From: JALYXS01 sp051003795
GTDB taxonomy: Bacteria; Acidobacteriota; Terriglobia; Bryobacterales; Bryobacteraceae
DNA: 46,082 nucleotides
Reading direction: 5' to 3'
Assembly (NCBI GenBank): GCA_051003795.1
Contig: JBPCKZ010000228.1
Coordinates: 1 to 46,082, forward strand
Within the stretch, counting starts at the first letter, position 1, and every line of letters begins with the position of its first letter. The notes under the pieces were generated by a model that worked only from the letters and a program-made list of their open reading frames with translations, ran no database searches and was not told the DNA's origin. Position numbers and translations under genes: made by a program. Positions 24,822 through 34,262 of the stretch are shown here, one piece after another.

Positions 24822-26258
24822 TTACGATAGCAAAGCCGGCACGGCTTTGCCCTTGCCATCGCGCGTCACGTAGAACGGCCGCTTCTCGGTCTCATAACCC
24901 GTATCCGGCCGGATGCCCAGCAGCGTGTAGATGGTTGCGTGCAAATCTTCAATCGTTACGGGGTCTTGCACGATCTTGCAAGGGCGCTCGTCCGCGGTCC
25001 GGCCGTGGACCTGTCCCTTCTTCACGCCGCCGCCGAACATAAGAACCGAGCACGCTTCGGTAAAGTGGCGGTGCATTCCGTAGTGCTTGGGCTCGGTCAT
25101 CACATCCGGCTGCTTCACCTGCTCCTGGACGCGCGCGCCCGGCTTTCCTTCCACCATCATGTCGCGCCCGAACTCGCTCGCGACCACGACCAGCGTCCGG
25201 TCGAGCAGTCCGCGTTCTTCCAGATCGAGAATCAGTTGAGAGACGGGAACGTCCACCGATTTCTTCATATCCGCCGCGCGCGCGTGCCCGTTTTCGTGCG
25301 TGTCCCAGTAGCGGAATGGGACGTACTCGGTGGTCACCTCAATAAAGCGCGCGCCGGATTCCACCAGTCTGCGCGCCAGAAGGCAGCCCAACCCGAACCG
25401 GCCGGTGTTGTAGCGCGCGTAGCTCTTCTCCGGTTCAAGCGAAAGGTCGAAAGCTTTGGCGGCCGGCGAGTTCAGCAGACGATGCGCTTTATCGAGCGCG
25501 CGCGCCAGGCTTTCGCGTTGATAGTCGCTGCCGTGCTCGCCTACCGCGCCGGCCGCAACCAACTTCTTGTAATTTTCATAGCGCGAAAGGAAACGCGAGC
25601 GGCCCAGATACTCGGAAGGCTGCGTGCTGGCCGCCGCATCCAGCGGGTCGGTAATCATGAAAGGACCATGCTCGCCGCCCAGAAAACCCGCGGTGTGAAA
25701 CGCCTTCACCGCATCGCTCTCCCCGCCGATTTCGAGGTTCTGACCGATGTCGATGAACGCCGGAATATCGGGGTTGCGCGGGCCCAGCGTGCGCGAAATC
25801 ATGGCGCCCATGTGCGGCGCGGCAACGGATTGCGGCGGGGCGTACCCGGTGTGCCAGTGATACTGATGACGCGAGTGCAGAATGAACCCGAGATCGCCGA
25901 CCCGGTGCGAACGGATGAGCGTTCCGCGATCTAATACCTTGCCGATATTCTCGAGTCCTTGTGAAAGCTCGACGCCGTCGAGCACGGTCGGAACGCTCGG
26001 AAACGTGCTCAGAACCTCGTTCGAGGCCAATCCGGTCTTGTAGGGCGTGTAACGCTTGGGATCGAAGGTTTCGGTTTGCGCCATGCCGCCCGCCATCCAT
26101 AGCAGGATCATGCTGTCGGCTTTCGGGGTGAGTTTGGGCTTTTCTTTGCCGTCCGCCAGCAGTCTGGATTCGCCCGCCGCCAATGCCGCCAGGGTCGCGG
26201 AAGTGGAAGCGCGAAGGAAATGCCGTCTCGACAATCCCCGGAATAAATCGTTACTCAT
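24822..26258 (-). CDS. DUF1501 protein with TAT signal (sulfatase-like fold)
   Basis: The 478-residue protein begins with a twin-arginine signal, SRRHFL at 10-15 and a following hydrophobic stretch ATLAALAAG. DUF1501 features follow: MILLWMAGGMAQTETFDPK, HSRHQYHWHTGYAP, LGCLLARRLVESGARFIEVT, ENGHARAADMKKSVD and VVVASEFGRD. The family has an alkaline-phosphatase/sulfatase-like fold but its reaction is not established. It nearly always lies beside DUF1549/DUF1553 proteins in Planctomycetes, Verrucomicrobia and Acidobacteria, as here, with 8 bases between them. It should act in the periplasm. Confidence 0.93.
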   Translation of the reverse strand: MSNDLFRGLSRRHFLRASTSATLAALAAGESRLLADGKEKPKLTPKADSMILLWMAGGMAQTETFDPKRYTPYKTGLASNEVLSTFPSVPTVLDGVELSQGLENIGKVLDRGTLIRSHRVGDLGFILHSRHQYHWHTGYAPPQSVAAPHMGAMISRTLGPRNPDIPAFIDIGQNLEIGGESDAVKAFHTAGFLGGEHGPFMITDPLDAAASTQPSEYLGRSRFLSRYENYKKLVAAGAVGEHGSDYQRESLARALDKAHRLLNSPAAKAFDLSLEPEKSYARYNTGRFGLGCLLARRLVESGARFIEVTTEYVPFRYWDTHENGHARAADMKKSVDVPVSQLILDLEERGLLDRTLVVVASEFGRDMMVEGKPGARVQEQVKQPDVMTEPKHYGMHRHFTEACSVLMFGGGVKKGQVHGRTADERPCKIVQDPVTIEDLHATIYTLLGIRPDTGYETEKRPFYVTRDGKGKAVPALLS

Positions 26259-26266
26259 TTAGGACC

Positions 26267-28621
26267 TCAATATATGTACTGCAGCTCGGGATGCATCAGC
26301 AGGCTCCAAAGCACGTCTTCCAACCCGCTCGCCGATGTCTTGCCGTCTGGAGCAAGCATCCGGCGCGCGACTTGCGCCTCTTCGGCGCTGGGCTTGCGGC
26401 AGAGAGCGCGCATAAACAATTCGTCGATTAACTTGTCGGGGCCCGCAGCCGGCGGCAAGGCCCGGAGCGGCGGGTCGCCGGTGACTGCAACCAGCTGATG
26501 GCGGTCCGGCTCCGCCGAAAATACGAAGAAGCGCACCGCGGGGTTGATGTCGCTCCGCGTGGAAGAATCGTCCACGGCCACGTGTCCGTGCATGCGCGTG
26601 AAGCCGAGGCCGTCAATGTCGTAAATAAGCGTGGAAGGCACGGCGGGCGTTATCGATTGATCGAAGCGCGCCTCCAAAGACGTCAGCGGTTTGGCTTGAA
26701 CCTTGGATAACGTAGTTAGCTCGCCAAGTTTCTTAGTCCCCATCGGTCCGGTAAGTTCGACATCCGCCCAGCCCGCGACCGTGCGGGATGGATCGTAGCT
26801 ATCGACATCCGTCAACAGCAGCCAAAGCTTCTTCACGCCTGTCAGATCGACGTCCAACTCCCTATTGCCCTTGCGTAGGGTCTTGCTATCGTAGAGTGGC
26901 GCCGGGGCGGGCGGAAGCTGTCCCAGAAGACGCCGCGATCCTCTTCGTAACATCTCGCCCAACGTATCGCCATTCACTAGTTCCAGACCCTGAAGCGTGG
27001 TCGCTTCCGGATTGCGCGTGGTGAAGACTTGATCGCGGATGGGCCGCCCGAGCGCGCGAGAAAGCGGCGTGGACTTCATCTCCCACTCCCGCGCGAACGT
27101 GGCGCCCCGATCGTTTTGCAGGACACGCCATTCACCGGTTAGCGAGGAAACGGTATCGACGAACTGTTCGGCGGTGAGGCGCCGGGGCCGCGGGCCGCGA
27201 AACGTGTACTCTCTGCCTTTTTCGTCCACGCCGGGCACGGATGGCATCTGATATGCGCGCGAAGTCGCGATCTGCCGTATCAGGTGTTTCAAATCGTAGC
27301 CGCGATCGGAAAAATCCACTGCAAGCCAGTCGAGCAGATCGGCATTCCACGGCTTGTTATCCATTTCGTCCACGGGATCGACTAACCCGTAGCCAAAAAA
27401 TCTTTCCCAGAGGCGATTCGCGATAGTCCGGGAGAGCCTGCCATTTTCGGGAGAAGTAAAGAGCTTGGCGGCCGCGGCGCGGCGATCCGCGGTAGTAGTG
27501 GCGTTCTCCGGGACCGTTCCAATTTCCGGGAATAAAAATTCGGGACCGGTAAACTTCCCCGTCTTCACATCGCAGCGGACCAGTTCGAGCCGGCTTTCAT
27601 CGGAAAAAAGGGCCGCCATGCCGTACGACTGTTTCAGCTTGTACCGGTTGATGAAGCTATCGTGGCAAGATGCGCATTTGAGGTTGACGCCGAGGAAGAC
27701 TTGCGCCGTGTTTTGGGATGCCTGCATGAACGGCGTCTGGCTCGCATTGACCGCGCCGCGCCAGTTTACGCCGATCAAGAAACCCTCCGGCCCCTTGTCC
27801 TTTTCCGGATTCAGCAGCGCCGCGACCATCTTGTCGTAAGGCAGGTTGCCGTTGAGCGCGGACTCAAGCCACGGCGTGATACTCTTGCGCGTGCCGGCGT
27901 AATTGACGCCCTGATCGTTGCGCAGCAGGTCGTTCCAGAAGCTGATCCAGTTCCCCGTGTACATTGCCGAATCCGCGAGCAAACGGTCGATCAATTTAAC
28001 GCGCTTGCCGGGATCAGCATCTTTTAGGAAACCGGCCACTTCGGCCGCCGATGGCACCACGCCCCATAAGTCCAGATAGGCGCGCCGCGCGAATAAATTA
28101 TCCGAAACAGGTTCGGCAAACGGCAGTTTCCTGCCCTGAAAATATACGTCGAGAAATTGATCGACCGGATTCCGATATTTCGATTCCGGCACGGCGGGGC
28201 GGCGCGGCGCGAGCGGGGGGTTCCACGTGTCGCTGTTTTCGGGGGCTTTGGCCGCGACATCGCTCCAGGGTGCATTTTGGTCGATCCAATCGGAAAGCGA
28301 CTTGATTTCGACCGCGGTCAGCTTCGGGCCGGCTAGCGGCATCGCCTGGCCGGCCTTGCCGCTCACGCGCTTGATCAGAAGGCTTTCGGAACTGTTGCCC
28401 GGCACGATCGCCGGCCCCGTGATTCCACCTTTCAGCATCGCGTCGCGGCTCGTCAAGGAGAGGCCCGCTTGTGGATTCGCGCCCCCGTGGCAACCCGCGC
28501 AGCGCTGGGCGAGGATGGGGTGGATCGTGGCGGCGAAATCGATAGTTTCCGGGAGGACGGGAAAAGCAAACAGAACCGCGGTCAGCGTTAGCCGGCGGAT
28601 GGAATTCTTATCGCTTCGCAT
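26267..28621 (-). CDS. PSCyt1-DUF1549-DUF1553 protein (planctomycete-type cytochrome)
   Basis: The 784-residue protein has a signal sequence (about 9-25), a c-type cytochrome domain with Cys41-x2-Cys44-His45 (RCAGCH) and TAVEIKSLSDWIDQNAPW, a DUF1549 domain (about 150-350) containing a second CxxCH at 316-320 (KCASCH), and a DUF1553 domain (about 385-770; NRLWERFFGYGLVDPVDEMD, RPRRLTAEQFVDTV, LELVNGDTL). It is periplasmic and probably passes electrons for an unknown oxidation. A carbohydrate-module-like segment near 600-700 lies inside DUF1553, as seen in some relatives. It sits between the receptor and DUF1501 genes in one operon. Confidence 0.93.
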   Translation of the reverse strand: MRSDKNSIRRLTLTAVLFAFPVLPETIDFAATIHPILAQRCAGCHGGANPQAGLSLTSRDAMLKGGITGPAIVPGNSSESLLIKRVSGKAGQAMPLAGPKLTAVEIKSLSDWIDQNAPWSDVAAKAPENSDTWNPPLAPRRPAVPESKYRNPVDQFLDVYFQGRKLPFAEPVSDNLFARRAYLDLWGVVPSAAEVAGFLKDADPGKRVKLIDRLLADSAMYTGNWISFWNDLLRNDQGVNYAGTRKSITPWLESALNGNLPYDKMVAALLNPEKDKGPEGFLIGVNWRGAVNASQTPFMQASQNTAQVFLGVNLKCASCHDSFINRYKLKQSYGMAALFSDESRLELVRCDVKTGKFTGPEFLFPEIGTVPENATTTADRRAAAAKLFTSPENGRLSRTIANRLWERFFGYGLVDPVDEMDNKPWNADLLDWLAVDFSDRGYDLKHLIRQIATSRAYQMPSVPGVDEKGREYTFRGPRPRRLTAEQFVDTVSSLTGEWRVLQNDRGATFAREWEMKSTPLSRALGRPIRDQVFTTRNPEATTLQGLELVNGDTLGEMLRRGSRRLLGQLPPAPAPLYDSKTLRKGNRELDVDLTGVKKLWLLLTDVDSYDPSRTVAGWADVELTGPMGTKKLGELTTLSKVQAKPLTSLEARFDQSITPAVPSTLIYDIDGLGFTRMHGHVAVDDSSTRSDINPAVRFFVFSAEPDRHQLVAVTGDPPLRALPPAAGPDKLIDELFMRALCRKPSAEEAQVARRMLAPDGKTSASGLEDVLWSLLMHPELQYIY

Positions 28622-28666
28622 GCCTACATATATTGTCGGACATTCCTTTGTTGCTGGGGTAACCCG

Positions 28667-31600
28667 CTAAAAAGTTAGCTTGAGCCCGAATTGTATTTGC
28701 CTCGGGGAGTTCCCCTGCGAAGTTACTTGACCGAATGTACTACTGCCGACGGAAGTGTTAGGCGCGGCAAATTGCGGCGTGTTGGAAAGGTTGAAGAATT
28801 CAGCTCGGAATTGGGCCTTCAGCCGCTCCCAGACCGCGAAATTCTTCAACAGGGCCACGTCGGCGCTGTGCACTCCATCCTGGCGGAGTTGCGTAATCCT
28901 GCGCGGCGCGGTTCCGATAGTAAAAGGGTCGGGCTTGGAAAAAGCGGCCGTATTGAACCATCGCTCGACGGTCTGATTGGAGATTGGAACATTCGAGCCG
29001 TTAGTAATGTTGGGGGGATTGTAGGCAAAGCCGAAGCCGTTACCGGGCGCGGACATCGAATCGGGTATGCCATTTTGCCAGCGCATTAAGCCGGAAACCT
29101 CCCAGCCCCCCACAACGGCATTGGCGATCGGATTCATGTCGCCGCCAAAAGATTTGCCCTTGCCGATCGGAAGCTCGTAGAGCAGCGTAAGCGCCAAGCT
29201 ATTCGGAATGTCGTGGGCGCTCAACGATCGTTCCAGGCTCCATCTAGCAATATCGCGAGGGCCGGGGTCGTTAACCTCCCAGGATTGTCCCTCCGAGGTG
29301 TCGTCGATCGCCTTCGACCGCTGATAGCTGGCGATCAGGTTTAAACCGTTCGAGAATCGTTTGGTAAATTTCAATACCAGCGCATTGTAGCTGGCGCTGC
29401 CGCCCGGCGTGCTAACGTCCAGATTAATCCCGTTGTATTGCGGATACGGAACCAGAAGGCGCCACCGGGGTACAGTCGGCCCGGAGAGTGTCGCCCCGGC
29501 CGTTGTCGGAATAACTCCATAGAAGGGATTCGGAACCAGTTGATTGAGTTGGGTCCCCAAGCTCAGGTACTGGCTTGGAAGTTGATCCAGGTGGAGGTTC
29601 TGGTAGGCCAGCGACAATTTGCGGCTCTGATTGCCCGAGTAGCCTACTTCGAGCAGAGTGCTGGGAGTGATCTCGTACTGGATGTCCGCGCTGTAGTTTT
29701 GCGTGTACCCGTCCGGATGGGTACGAAGATTGGCGGTTATGCCCTGACCCAGGCCCGTCGCGGCGCCCTGAGACTTGCCTATGGCTGGTATGGTCCCATT
29801 CGGAAACGGGTTGCTTATCGGATTACCCGGATGGATGCCATCCCCCGAGTCGGTGCTCAACCATGGAGTGTTCGTCGAGAACCCGATGGGGTTTTCATCG
29901 GACAACGAGGGGACAAAGAAGATACCGTATCCGGCGCGAAACACCATTTTATTGGTGAGCTTATAAGCCAAGCCCAGGCGAGGGGCGACATCCTTCCAAG
30001 TCGTGTCCCACATTCCGCGAGTGCTGTCGGTGGCGAACGCGATAGCTCCACGCAAATTTAGACCCGGGACGGAAATCGGACTCGGCGCGTTGAACTGAAA
30101 AGTGCTGAATCGGTTGTAGCGATCGGTGGTGGCCTTCTGGACGTCCCATCGCACCCCGTAGTTCAGCGTGAGGCGGCTGTTCACGCGCCATGCGTCCTGG
30201 GCGTACAAGCCGAAGTAATGGTGCCCTTCGGCGAGTGAAGCCGGATAGGGCGCGCTCCCGCCGGAACCCGTACCGAGCAAAAGCGAGGCCAAACCGTTGC
30301 CGGTCGCGGTGGCTCCGGGCAGCACCGCCGGTCCGCTCGTCAGCCCCTGATCGAAGTTGAAAGTTGGCGCCCGAAGCCATCCGCCATCGCCAGGTCCGTT
30401 CTGATACGCCAATTCCATGGTGTACCCGAATTTGAGGCTGTGCGCGTTGCGCTGCTTGGTCATGTTAATCTGCAACGTTTCAGTCCTCTCGGGATGGTGC
30501 AGTTGCCCGTTATTGCCGACGCCGAGAGTGGAATAATTCGCCACGGTGAAGGCGGGCATGATGTCTTGCACATGGAACAAGGCGACTTGAGATGCGGGGA
30601 TGCCGACGAGCGTGGGGGAGGCGTGCACCACCGGTATGGTTTGTTCGGTCCAGTTGCCGTGCCCGATTAGAACGTTGACGACAAGAGTCGGACTTAAAAT
30701 GAACGTATTGCCGAACGTCGCCGAACCGCGCGGATTCGGGCTGCTGGTGGCGCCATCGGCGATTCCCCACTCCTTGAAGGAGAGGCCAATGCCGTTCTCC
30801 CATGCCTGCGACCAACGAAAATACATGCTGTGCTTGTCGCTCCGCGCCCAGTCGGAGCGGACATCGTAGCGATCGGTGGTAGTAATGCCCTTCCCCGTGC
30901 CGAACCAGTTGTTGCTATGGGTGAATCCAGTACCCGGCTGGTTGGGCAGCGGATACAACGCCAGAATTTTCGCTCCGGCCGAATCGAATCGGGATTGCGG
31001 AATCGCGTTGCCGGCGAACGCGGTCCGCACGAACCCGCCCTTCCCGTCGGGTTGAGTGGAGGACGGATCATAGATCGTCTGAAGGCTGCCGTCGGTATTA
31101 AACGTCTGCGAAAAATCGCCTTGCCGCTGCAACGGCGTCGGCACCGTGCTGGTGCGCGATGCCGGGCTGCCTTGGCGCAGACCTTCATAGCTGCCAAAGA
31201 AAAACAAACGCTTGGATTTCGAAATCGGCCCGCCCAGGTAGCCGCCGAACTGATTTCTGGCGAAAAACGACTTTTTGCCGCCGAATTTGTTGGTGAAGAA
31301 ATTCGTCGAGTCCAATGCGGAGTTACGAAGGAAGTCGAACGCTCCGCCGTGAAAATCCGCCGAGCCGCCCTTCGTAACAACACTGAACACGCTACCTTGC
31401 GACTTGCCATATTGCGCGTCATAGCTGTTTCGCACAAGCTGCACTTCCTGGACGGCCTCGAGAGTAGGGCTATAATACAAGCCGTTCCACTGGGAACTGG
31501 TCGTGGCCGAGACGCCATCGATCAGGATCGCCGTGCTCTCCGTGCGTCCGCCGTTGATCCCGAAGCGATTCAAGTTCTGATCGCCAGTGGAGTTTCTGGT

Positions 31601-32101
31601 ATCGACGAAAGCCTCGGAGATACCGGCGTTGGCCCACACGATGGCGAATGGAGTCCGCGTGTTGATGGGCAAGTTGGCCAGTGTATTCGTTTCTATGCTC
31701 AGGGATTGATCGGCCGTTTGCGTGTCGAGCAGAGTCGCCGACGCGCTTACCTCGACCGATTCGCTGGTTGACCCGACCTGCAAAGTGCCGTTCAATTCAG
31801 CCGTCTCATTGGCCCTCAGGGTAATGCCTGGCTGCACGAATTTCTTGAATCCAGGGGCTTCCGCGACGAGTTCGTAAGGTCCGGGAAGTAACTGGGAGAA
31901 TGTGTAGCGGCCTTCGGCGGAGGTCGCCGTCGTGCGCTTTTCGTTGGTTGCCGTGTTGGTGAGCTCCACCTTGGCGCGAGGAACCGCTCCCACGCTGGGG
32001 TCGGTGAGCACTCCCGTCACGCTGGCGGTGAAGGCTTGGCCAAAGCAGGGCAAGCTCCCGATTAAAAAGGCCATTGCTGAACGCAGAATTGAGTCTTTCA
32101 T
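28667..32101 (-). CDS. TonB-dependent receptor-like outer membrane protein, second paralogue
   Basis: The 1144-residue protein from ATG 32101 has a signal peptide (AMAFLIGSLPCFGQA), a carboxypeptidase-regulatory domain (TASVTGVLTDPSVGAVPRAK), a plug region (LPINTRTPFAIVWANAG, RFGINGGRTESTAILIDGVS) and a long barrel ending in phenylalanine (QFGLKLTF). AAGGAG six bases before the ATG decides the start; the frame opens 8 codons earlier. It belongs to the same Oar-like family as the receptor at 3.8-7.2 kb but is clearly divergent from it. As first gene of the operon with the DUF1549/DUF1553 and DUF1501 genes it may import or bind their substrate. Confidence 0.9.
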   Translation of the reverse strand: MKDSILRSAMAFLIGSLPCFGQAFTASVTGVLTDPSVGAVPRAKVELTNTATNEKRTTATSAEGRYTFSQLLPGPYELVAEAPGFKKFVQPGITLRANETAELNGTLQVGSTSESVEVSASATLLDTQTADQSLSIETNTLANLPINTRTPFAIVWANAGISEAFVDTRNSTGDQNLNRFGINGGRTESTAILIDGVSATTSSQWNGLYYSPTLEAVQEVQLVRNSYDAQYGKSQGSVFSVVTKGGSADFHGGAFDFLRNSALDSTNFFTNKFGGKKSFFARNQFGGYLGGPISKSKRLFFFGSYEGLRQGSPASRTSTVPTPLQRQGDFSQTFNTDGSLQTIYDPSSTQPDGKGGFVRTAFAGNAIPQSRFDSAGAKILALYPLPNQPGTGFTHSNNWFGTGKGITTTDRYDVRSDWARSDKHSMYFRWSQAWENGIGLSFKEWGIADGATSSPNPRGSATFGNTFILSPTLVVNVLIGHGNWTEQTIPVVHASPTLVGIPASQVALFHVQDIMPAFTVANYSTLGVGNNGQLHHPERTETLQINMTKQRNAHSLKFGYTMELAYQNGPGDGGWLRAPTFNFDQGLTSGPAVLPGATATGNGLASLLLGTGSGGSAPYPASLAEGHHYFGLYAQDAWRVNSRLTLNYGVRWDVQKATTDRYNRFSTFQFNAPSPISVPGLNLRGAIAFATDSTRGMWDTTWKDVAPRLGLAYKLTNKMVFRAGYGIFFVPSLSDENPIGFSTNTPWLSTDSGDGIHPGNPISNPFPNGTIPAIGKSQGAATGLGQGITANLRTHPDGYTQNYSADIQYEITPSTLLEVGYSGNQSRKLSLAYQNLHLDQLPSQYLSLGTQLNQLVPNPFYGVIPTTAGATLSGPTVPRWRLLVPYPQYNGINLDVSTPGGSASYNALVLKFTKRFSNGLNLIASYQRSKAIDDTSEGQSWEVNDPGPRDIARWSLERSLSAHDIPNSLALTLLYELPIGKGKSFGGDMNPIANAVVGGWEVSGLMRWQNGIPDSMSAPGNGFGFAYNPPNITNGSNVPISNQTVERWFNTAAFSKPDPFTIGTAPRRITQLRQDGVHSADVALLKNFAVWERLKAQFRAEFFNLSNTPQFAAPNTSVGSSTFGQVTSQGNSPRQIQFGLKLTF

Positions 32102-32180
32102 CGAATACTCCTTTTCGCTTGGCAATTAACTTTTCTAATTCCAATCGCGATCAAACGTTCGATTTTGCAGCGTGGCAACG

Positions 32181-32209
32181 ATGTTACGCCCGGAGAGTGC
32201 AAACGTCAA
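32181..32209 (-). promoter_or_regulatory. Sigma-70-type promoter of the receptor/DUF1501 operon
   Basis: On the minus strand TTGACG (32209-32204) is followed after 17 bases by TAACAT (32186-32181). Transcription would begin near 32174, about 70 bases before ATG 32101. Spacing and leader length are the same as for the other receptor promoter at 7276-7304. Confidence 0.65.
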
Positions 32210-32236
32210 GCAGGAGAGTCGTGTTTTAATCCGACT

Positions 32237-32524
32237 ATGTTTTGCACGAAGTGCGGCGTGGAGTTGCGCGAGACCGATCGTTTCTGTCCGGCATGTGGGA
32301 AACCCATTGACGCGCTGCCGGAAGCGGTCGCGGATCCTCCGCAACGCCGATTGAGGCGAATCATGTCGCAAAAAAAGATTGCGGGGATTTGCGCGGGATT
32401 CGCCGAATACTTCGGCATGGATATCACGCTGATGCGGATCATTTGGGTGGCGCTGCTGGTCCTGCCGCCCTCGATCGGCGGAATTGCCTACATCGTCGGC
32501 TGGCTCGCCATGCCGAAAGATTAG
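32237..32524 (+). CDS. PspC-domain membrane protein with zinc ribbon
   Basis: The 95-residue protein from ATG 32237 starts with a zinc ribbon, Cys3, Cys6, Cys17, Cys20 (MFCTKCG, CPACGKPI), then a PspC domain (about 38-95): KKIAGICAGFAEYFGMDITL and a membrane hairpin (IIWVALLVLPPSIGGIAYIVGW, about 67-88). PspC domains sense or respond to envelope stress; no pspA/pspB neighbour is present. The frame is open further upstream, but MFCTKCG is the usual N-terminus. The stop lies within a tandem duplication at 32519-32546. Confidence 0.9.
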   Translation: MFCTKCGVELRETDRFCPACGKPIDALPEAVADPPQRRLRRIMSQKKIAGICAGFAEYFGMDITLMRIIWVALLVLPPSIGGIAYIVGWLAMPKD

Positions 32525-32546
32525 TTGCCTGAGATTAGTTGCCTGG
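32519..32546. repeat. 14-base tandem duplication spanning two convergent stop codons
   Basis: GATTAGTTGCCTG occurs at 32519-32531 and 32533-32545, with a 14-base period. The first copy carries the PspC stop, the second the stop of the convergent membrane protein. Confidence 0.85.
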
Positions 32547-34061
32547 ACGACGGCGGGGCGGAACCGCCGCCGCCGGCGCCTTGCGGATTTCCTCGAAATA
32601 CTGCTGCACATAAGGCTGCAACTCGACCGGCACTTCATCGCGGCCGACCTCGCCGCCGGATTCGCCGTGCTTCGCGCCGTGCTGTGAGTACGCCGTATGC
32701 AACTGTTGCGGGCCGGACGGCACCTCGATCGTCATCTCTCCGGTCACGTTCGCGGAACGTTTCCCGATGATCTCGCTCAGTTTCCCCATGGCCGCCAACT
32801 GCTCCGCGGCTTTCACATCCTTGCTGCCATCCTGCTTGCCAATACCGCTCCCGGGCTGCGCGGCGGCTTGCCGTTCCGTGCTCTGGCCGCTGCCTTTGCC
32901 CGGAGCGTTCTGCTCATTTTCCGAATCGCCCGCCTGTTGCCCGTCCTGCGCTTCGGCGGATTCCTTGCCGCCCGCTTCCCGGCCTTGACCCGGCGCCCCT
33001 TTTTCATTCCCGCTGGGCTTTTGCGATTGCGCTTTTTGGTTTCCCGGCGCGCCGTTGGGCTTCTGCCCGCCGGCGTTGCCCGGCTGCGGCTTGGCCTTCG
33101 AGAGCAAGTTCGACATGGCGTCTTTCAACTTCGCCATCAAACTGGAATTTTCGCCGGAGTTCGCCTGCTTGCCGCCCGCCTGTTCTCCTTGTTGCGGGCC
33201 GTCCCGGCTTCCCGATGGATTATCGGAGGCGTTCTTTCCGGCTGTCGCGGGGCTGGCGTCGTCGGAGGATTCGGCATCGCCCTTCTCCCCGTCGGACTTC
33301 CCGCCTTCCGTTTTCGCCTGGCCGTCTTTTTTGCCGGACGCGCCCTTTTCATTATTCACTTCCGGCACGCCCACGGTGTCCAGCGCGGAATCCGGGGCCG
33401 CATCGAGACCCTCCGGCTGCTTCTGCCGCGGCTGCGGTATCGTCATCCCCAAATTGCTCGACAGGTCGGGATTTCGCGCATTCCCCGCCCTCTTGCGCTT
33501 CTGGGCGGCGACAGGGTCTTTCACCGGCTCGGAGGCAAACCCAAAAGTGTCCATCAGGATGGTCGTGAGCGGCGGCTTCAAATCCAGGCGCCGGTCGATT
33601 CCATAACGCAACGCGACCAGGCTCGAAGCGATCAGCCCCAATGCGCCGACGGCGTAAATTGCCTTGGGTAGCGTGAACGGCACGGCCTGAGCTAAATCGA
33701 TGCGCTCGATGAGCGCTTCCGCCTGGGTCTTTTGGGCCGCGCGAACCGGCGCGCCCTCCGTGCCAAGAGCGGCATCTTCAAAAAACAGAGCGGTCGAGAG
33801 CGAGTCCTGCAAGCCGGCCCGGCGGTCCACCGCGATTGCCAGGCGGTACGGAGAGGGGACGCGGCGCATGGTCCGGACGAGCGCGAGGCCAAGTCCCGCC
33901 AGGCAAAGGACCGCCAGGATCCGCCAGTCGAGAATTTGCGTTCCGAACAGCAGCAACAGAACGATCGCTCCCAATGCCAAGCTCGCGGCAAGAGTAAGCG
34001 CGGATAGAAGCTCGTTCCGGACAACACGGCGGCGGGCTCGTCGAATCAGCTCTGAAATCAT
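32535..34061 (-). CDS. Membrane protein with very long low-complexity hydrophilic region
   Basis: The 508-residue protein has two N-terminal membrane segments (about 18-60, ALTLAASLALGAIVLLLLFG and LAVLCLAGLGLALV), a conserved helical domain resembling DUF4175-type proteins (about 65-170, SPYRLAIAVDRRAGLQDSLS), another hydrophobic segment (about 134-152), and a region of roughly 230 residues (about 190-420) dominated by Gly, Gln, Lys, Asn, Glu, Ser and Pro. A folded-looking tail follows (AAEQLAAMGKLSEIIGKRSA; ELQPYVQQYFEEIRKA). Function unknown. The low-complexity region is codon-diverse, so it is not a recent repeat expansion. It is divergent from the sigma-54 activator gene. Confidence 0.8.
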   Translation of the reverse strand: MISELIRRARRRVVRNELLSALTLAASLALGAIVLLLLFGTQILDWRILAVLCLAGLGLALVRTMRRVPSPYRLAIAVDRRAGLQDSLSTALFFEDAALGTEGAPVRAAQKTQAEALIERIDLAQAVPFTLPKAIYAVGALGLIASSLVALRYGIDRRLDLKPPLTTILMDTFGFASEPVKDPVAAQKRKRAGNARNPDLSSNLGMTIPQPRQKQPEGLDAAPDSALDTVGVPEVNNEKGASGKKDGQAKTEGGKSDGEKGDAESSDDASPATAGKNASDNPSGSRDGPQQGEQAGGKQANSGENSSLMAKLKDAMSNLLSKAKPQPGNAGGQKPNGAPGNQKAQSQKPSGNEKGAPGQGREAGGKESAEAQDGQQAGDSENEQNAPGKGSGQSTERQAAAQPGSGIGKQDGSKDVKAAEQLAAMGKLSEIIGKRSANVTGEMTIEVPSGPQQLHTAYSQHGAKHGESGGEVGRDEVPVELQPYVQQYFEEIRKAPAAAVPPRRRPGN

Positions 34062-34262
34062 CGATCCTCGTAATGGATTTGCGAGTCTGCCGGGAAACGG
34101 GTAAAAAGGCGCTTGCCCTAATCATTATCCCTGGAAGCGCCGATGATTTACAAACGGCGGTTCGCAAACGCACTTCTTAATGTTAAGGGGCGATTAAAAG
34201 GTTCTCGTTCCGACCGGCGGGTTTGCATCGAGGCGCTAAAATAAGAATCAAACAGACAAGTC

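Noticed and set aside
32697..33671. A 324-codon plus-strand frame opposite the low-complexity membrane protein
   Set aside because: It mirrors the repetitive coding of the minus-strand gene; its Arg/Leu/Phe-rich composition and lack of motifs mark it as a shadow.
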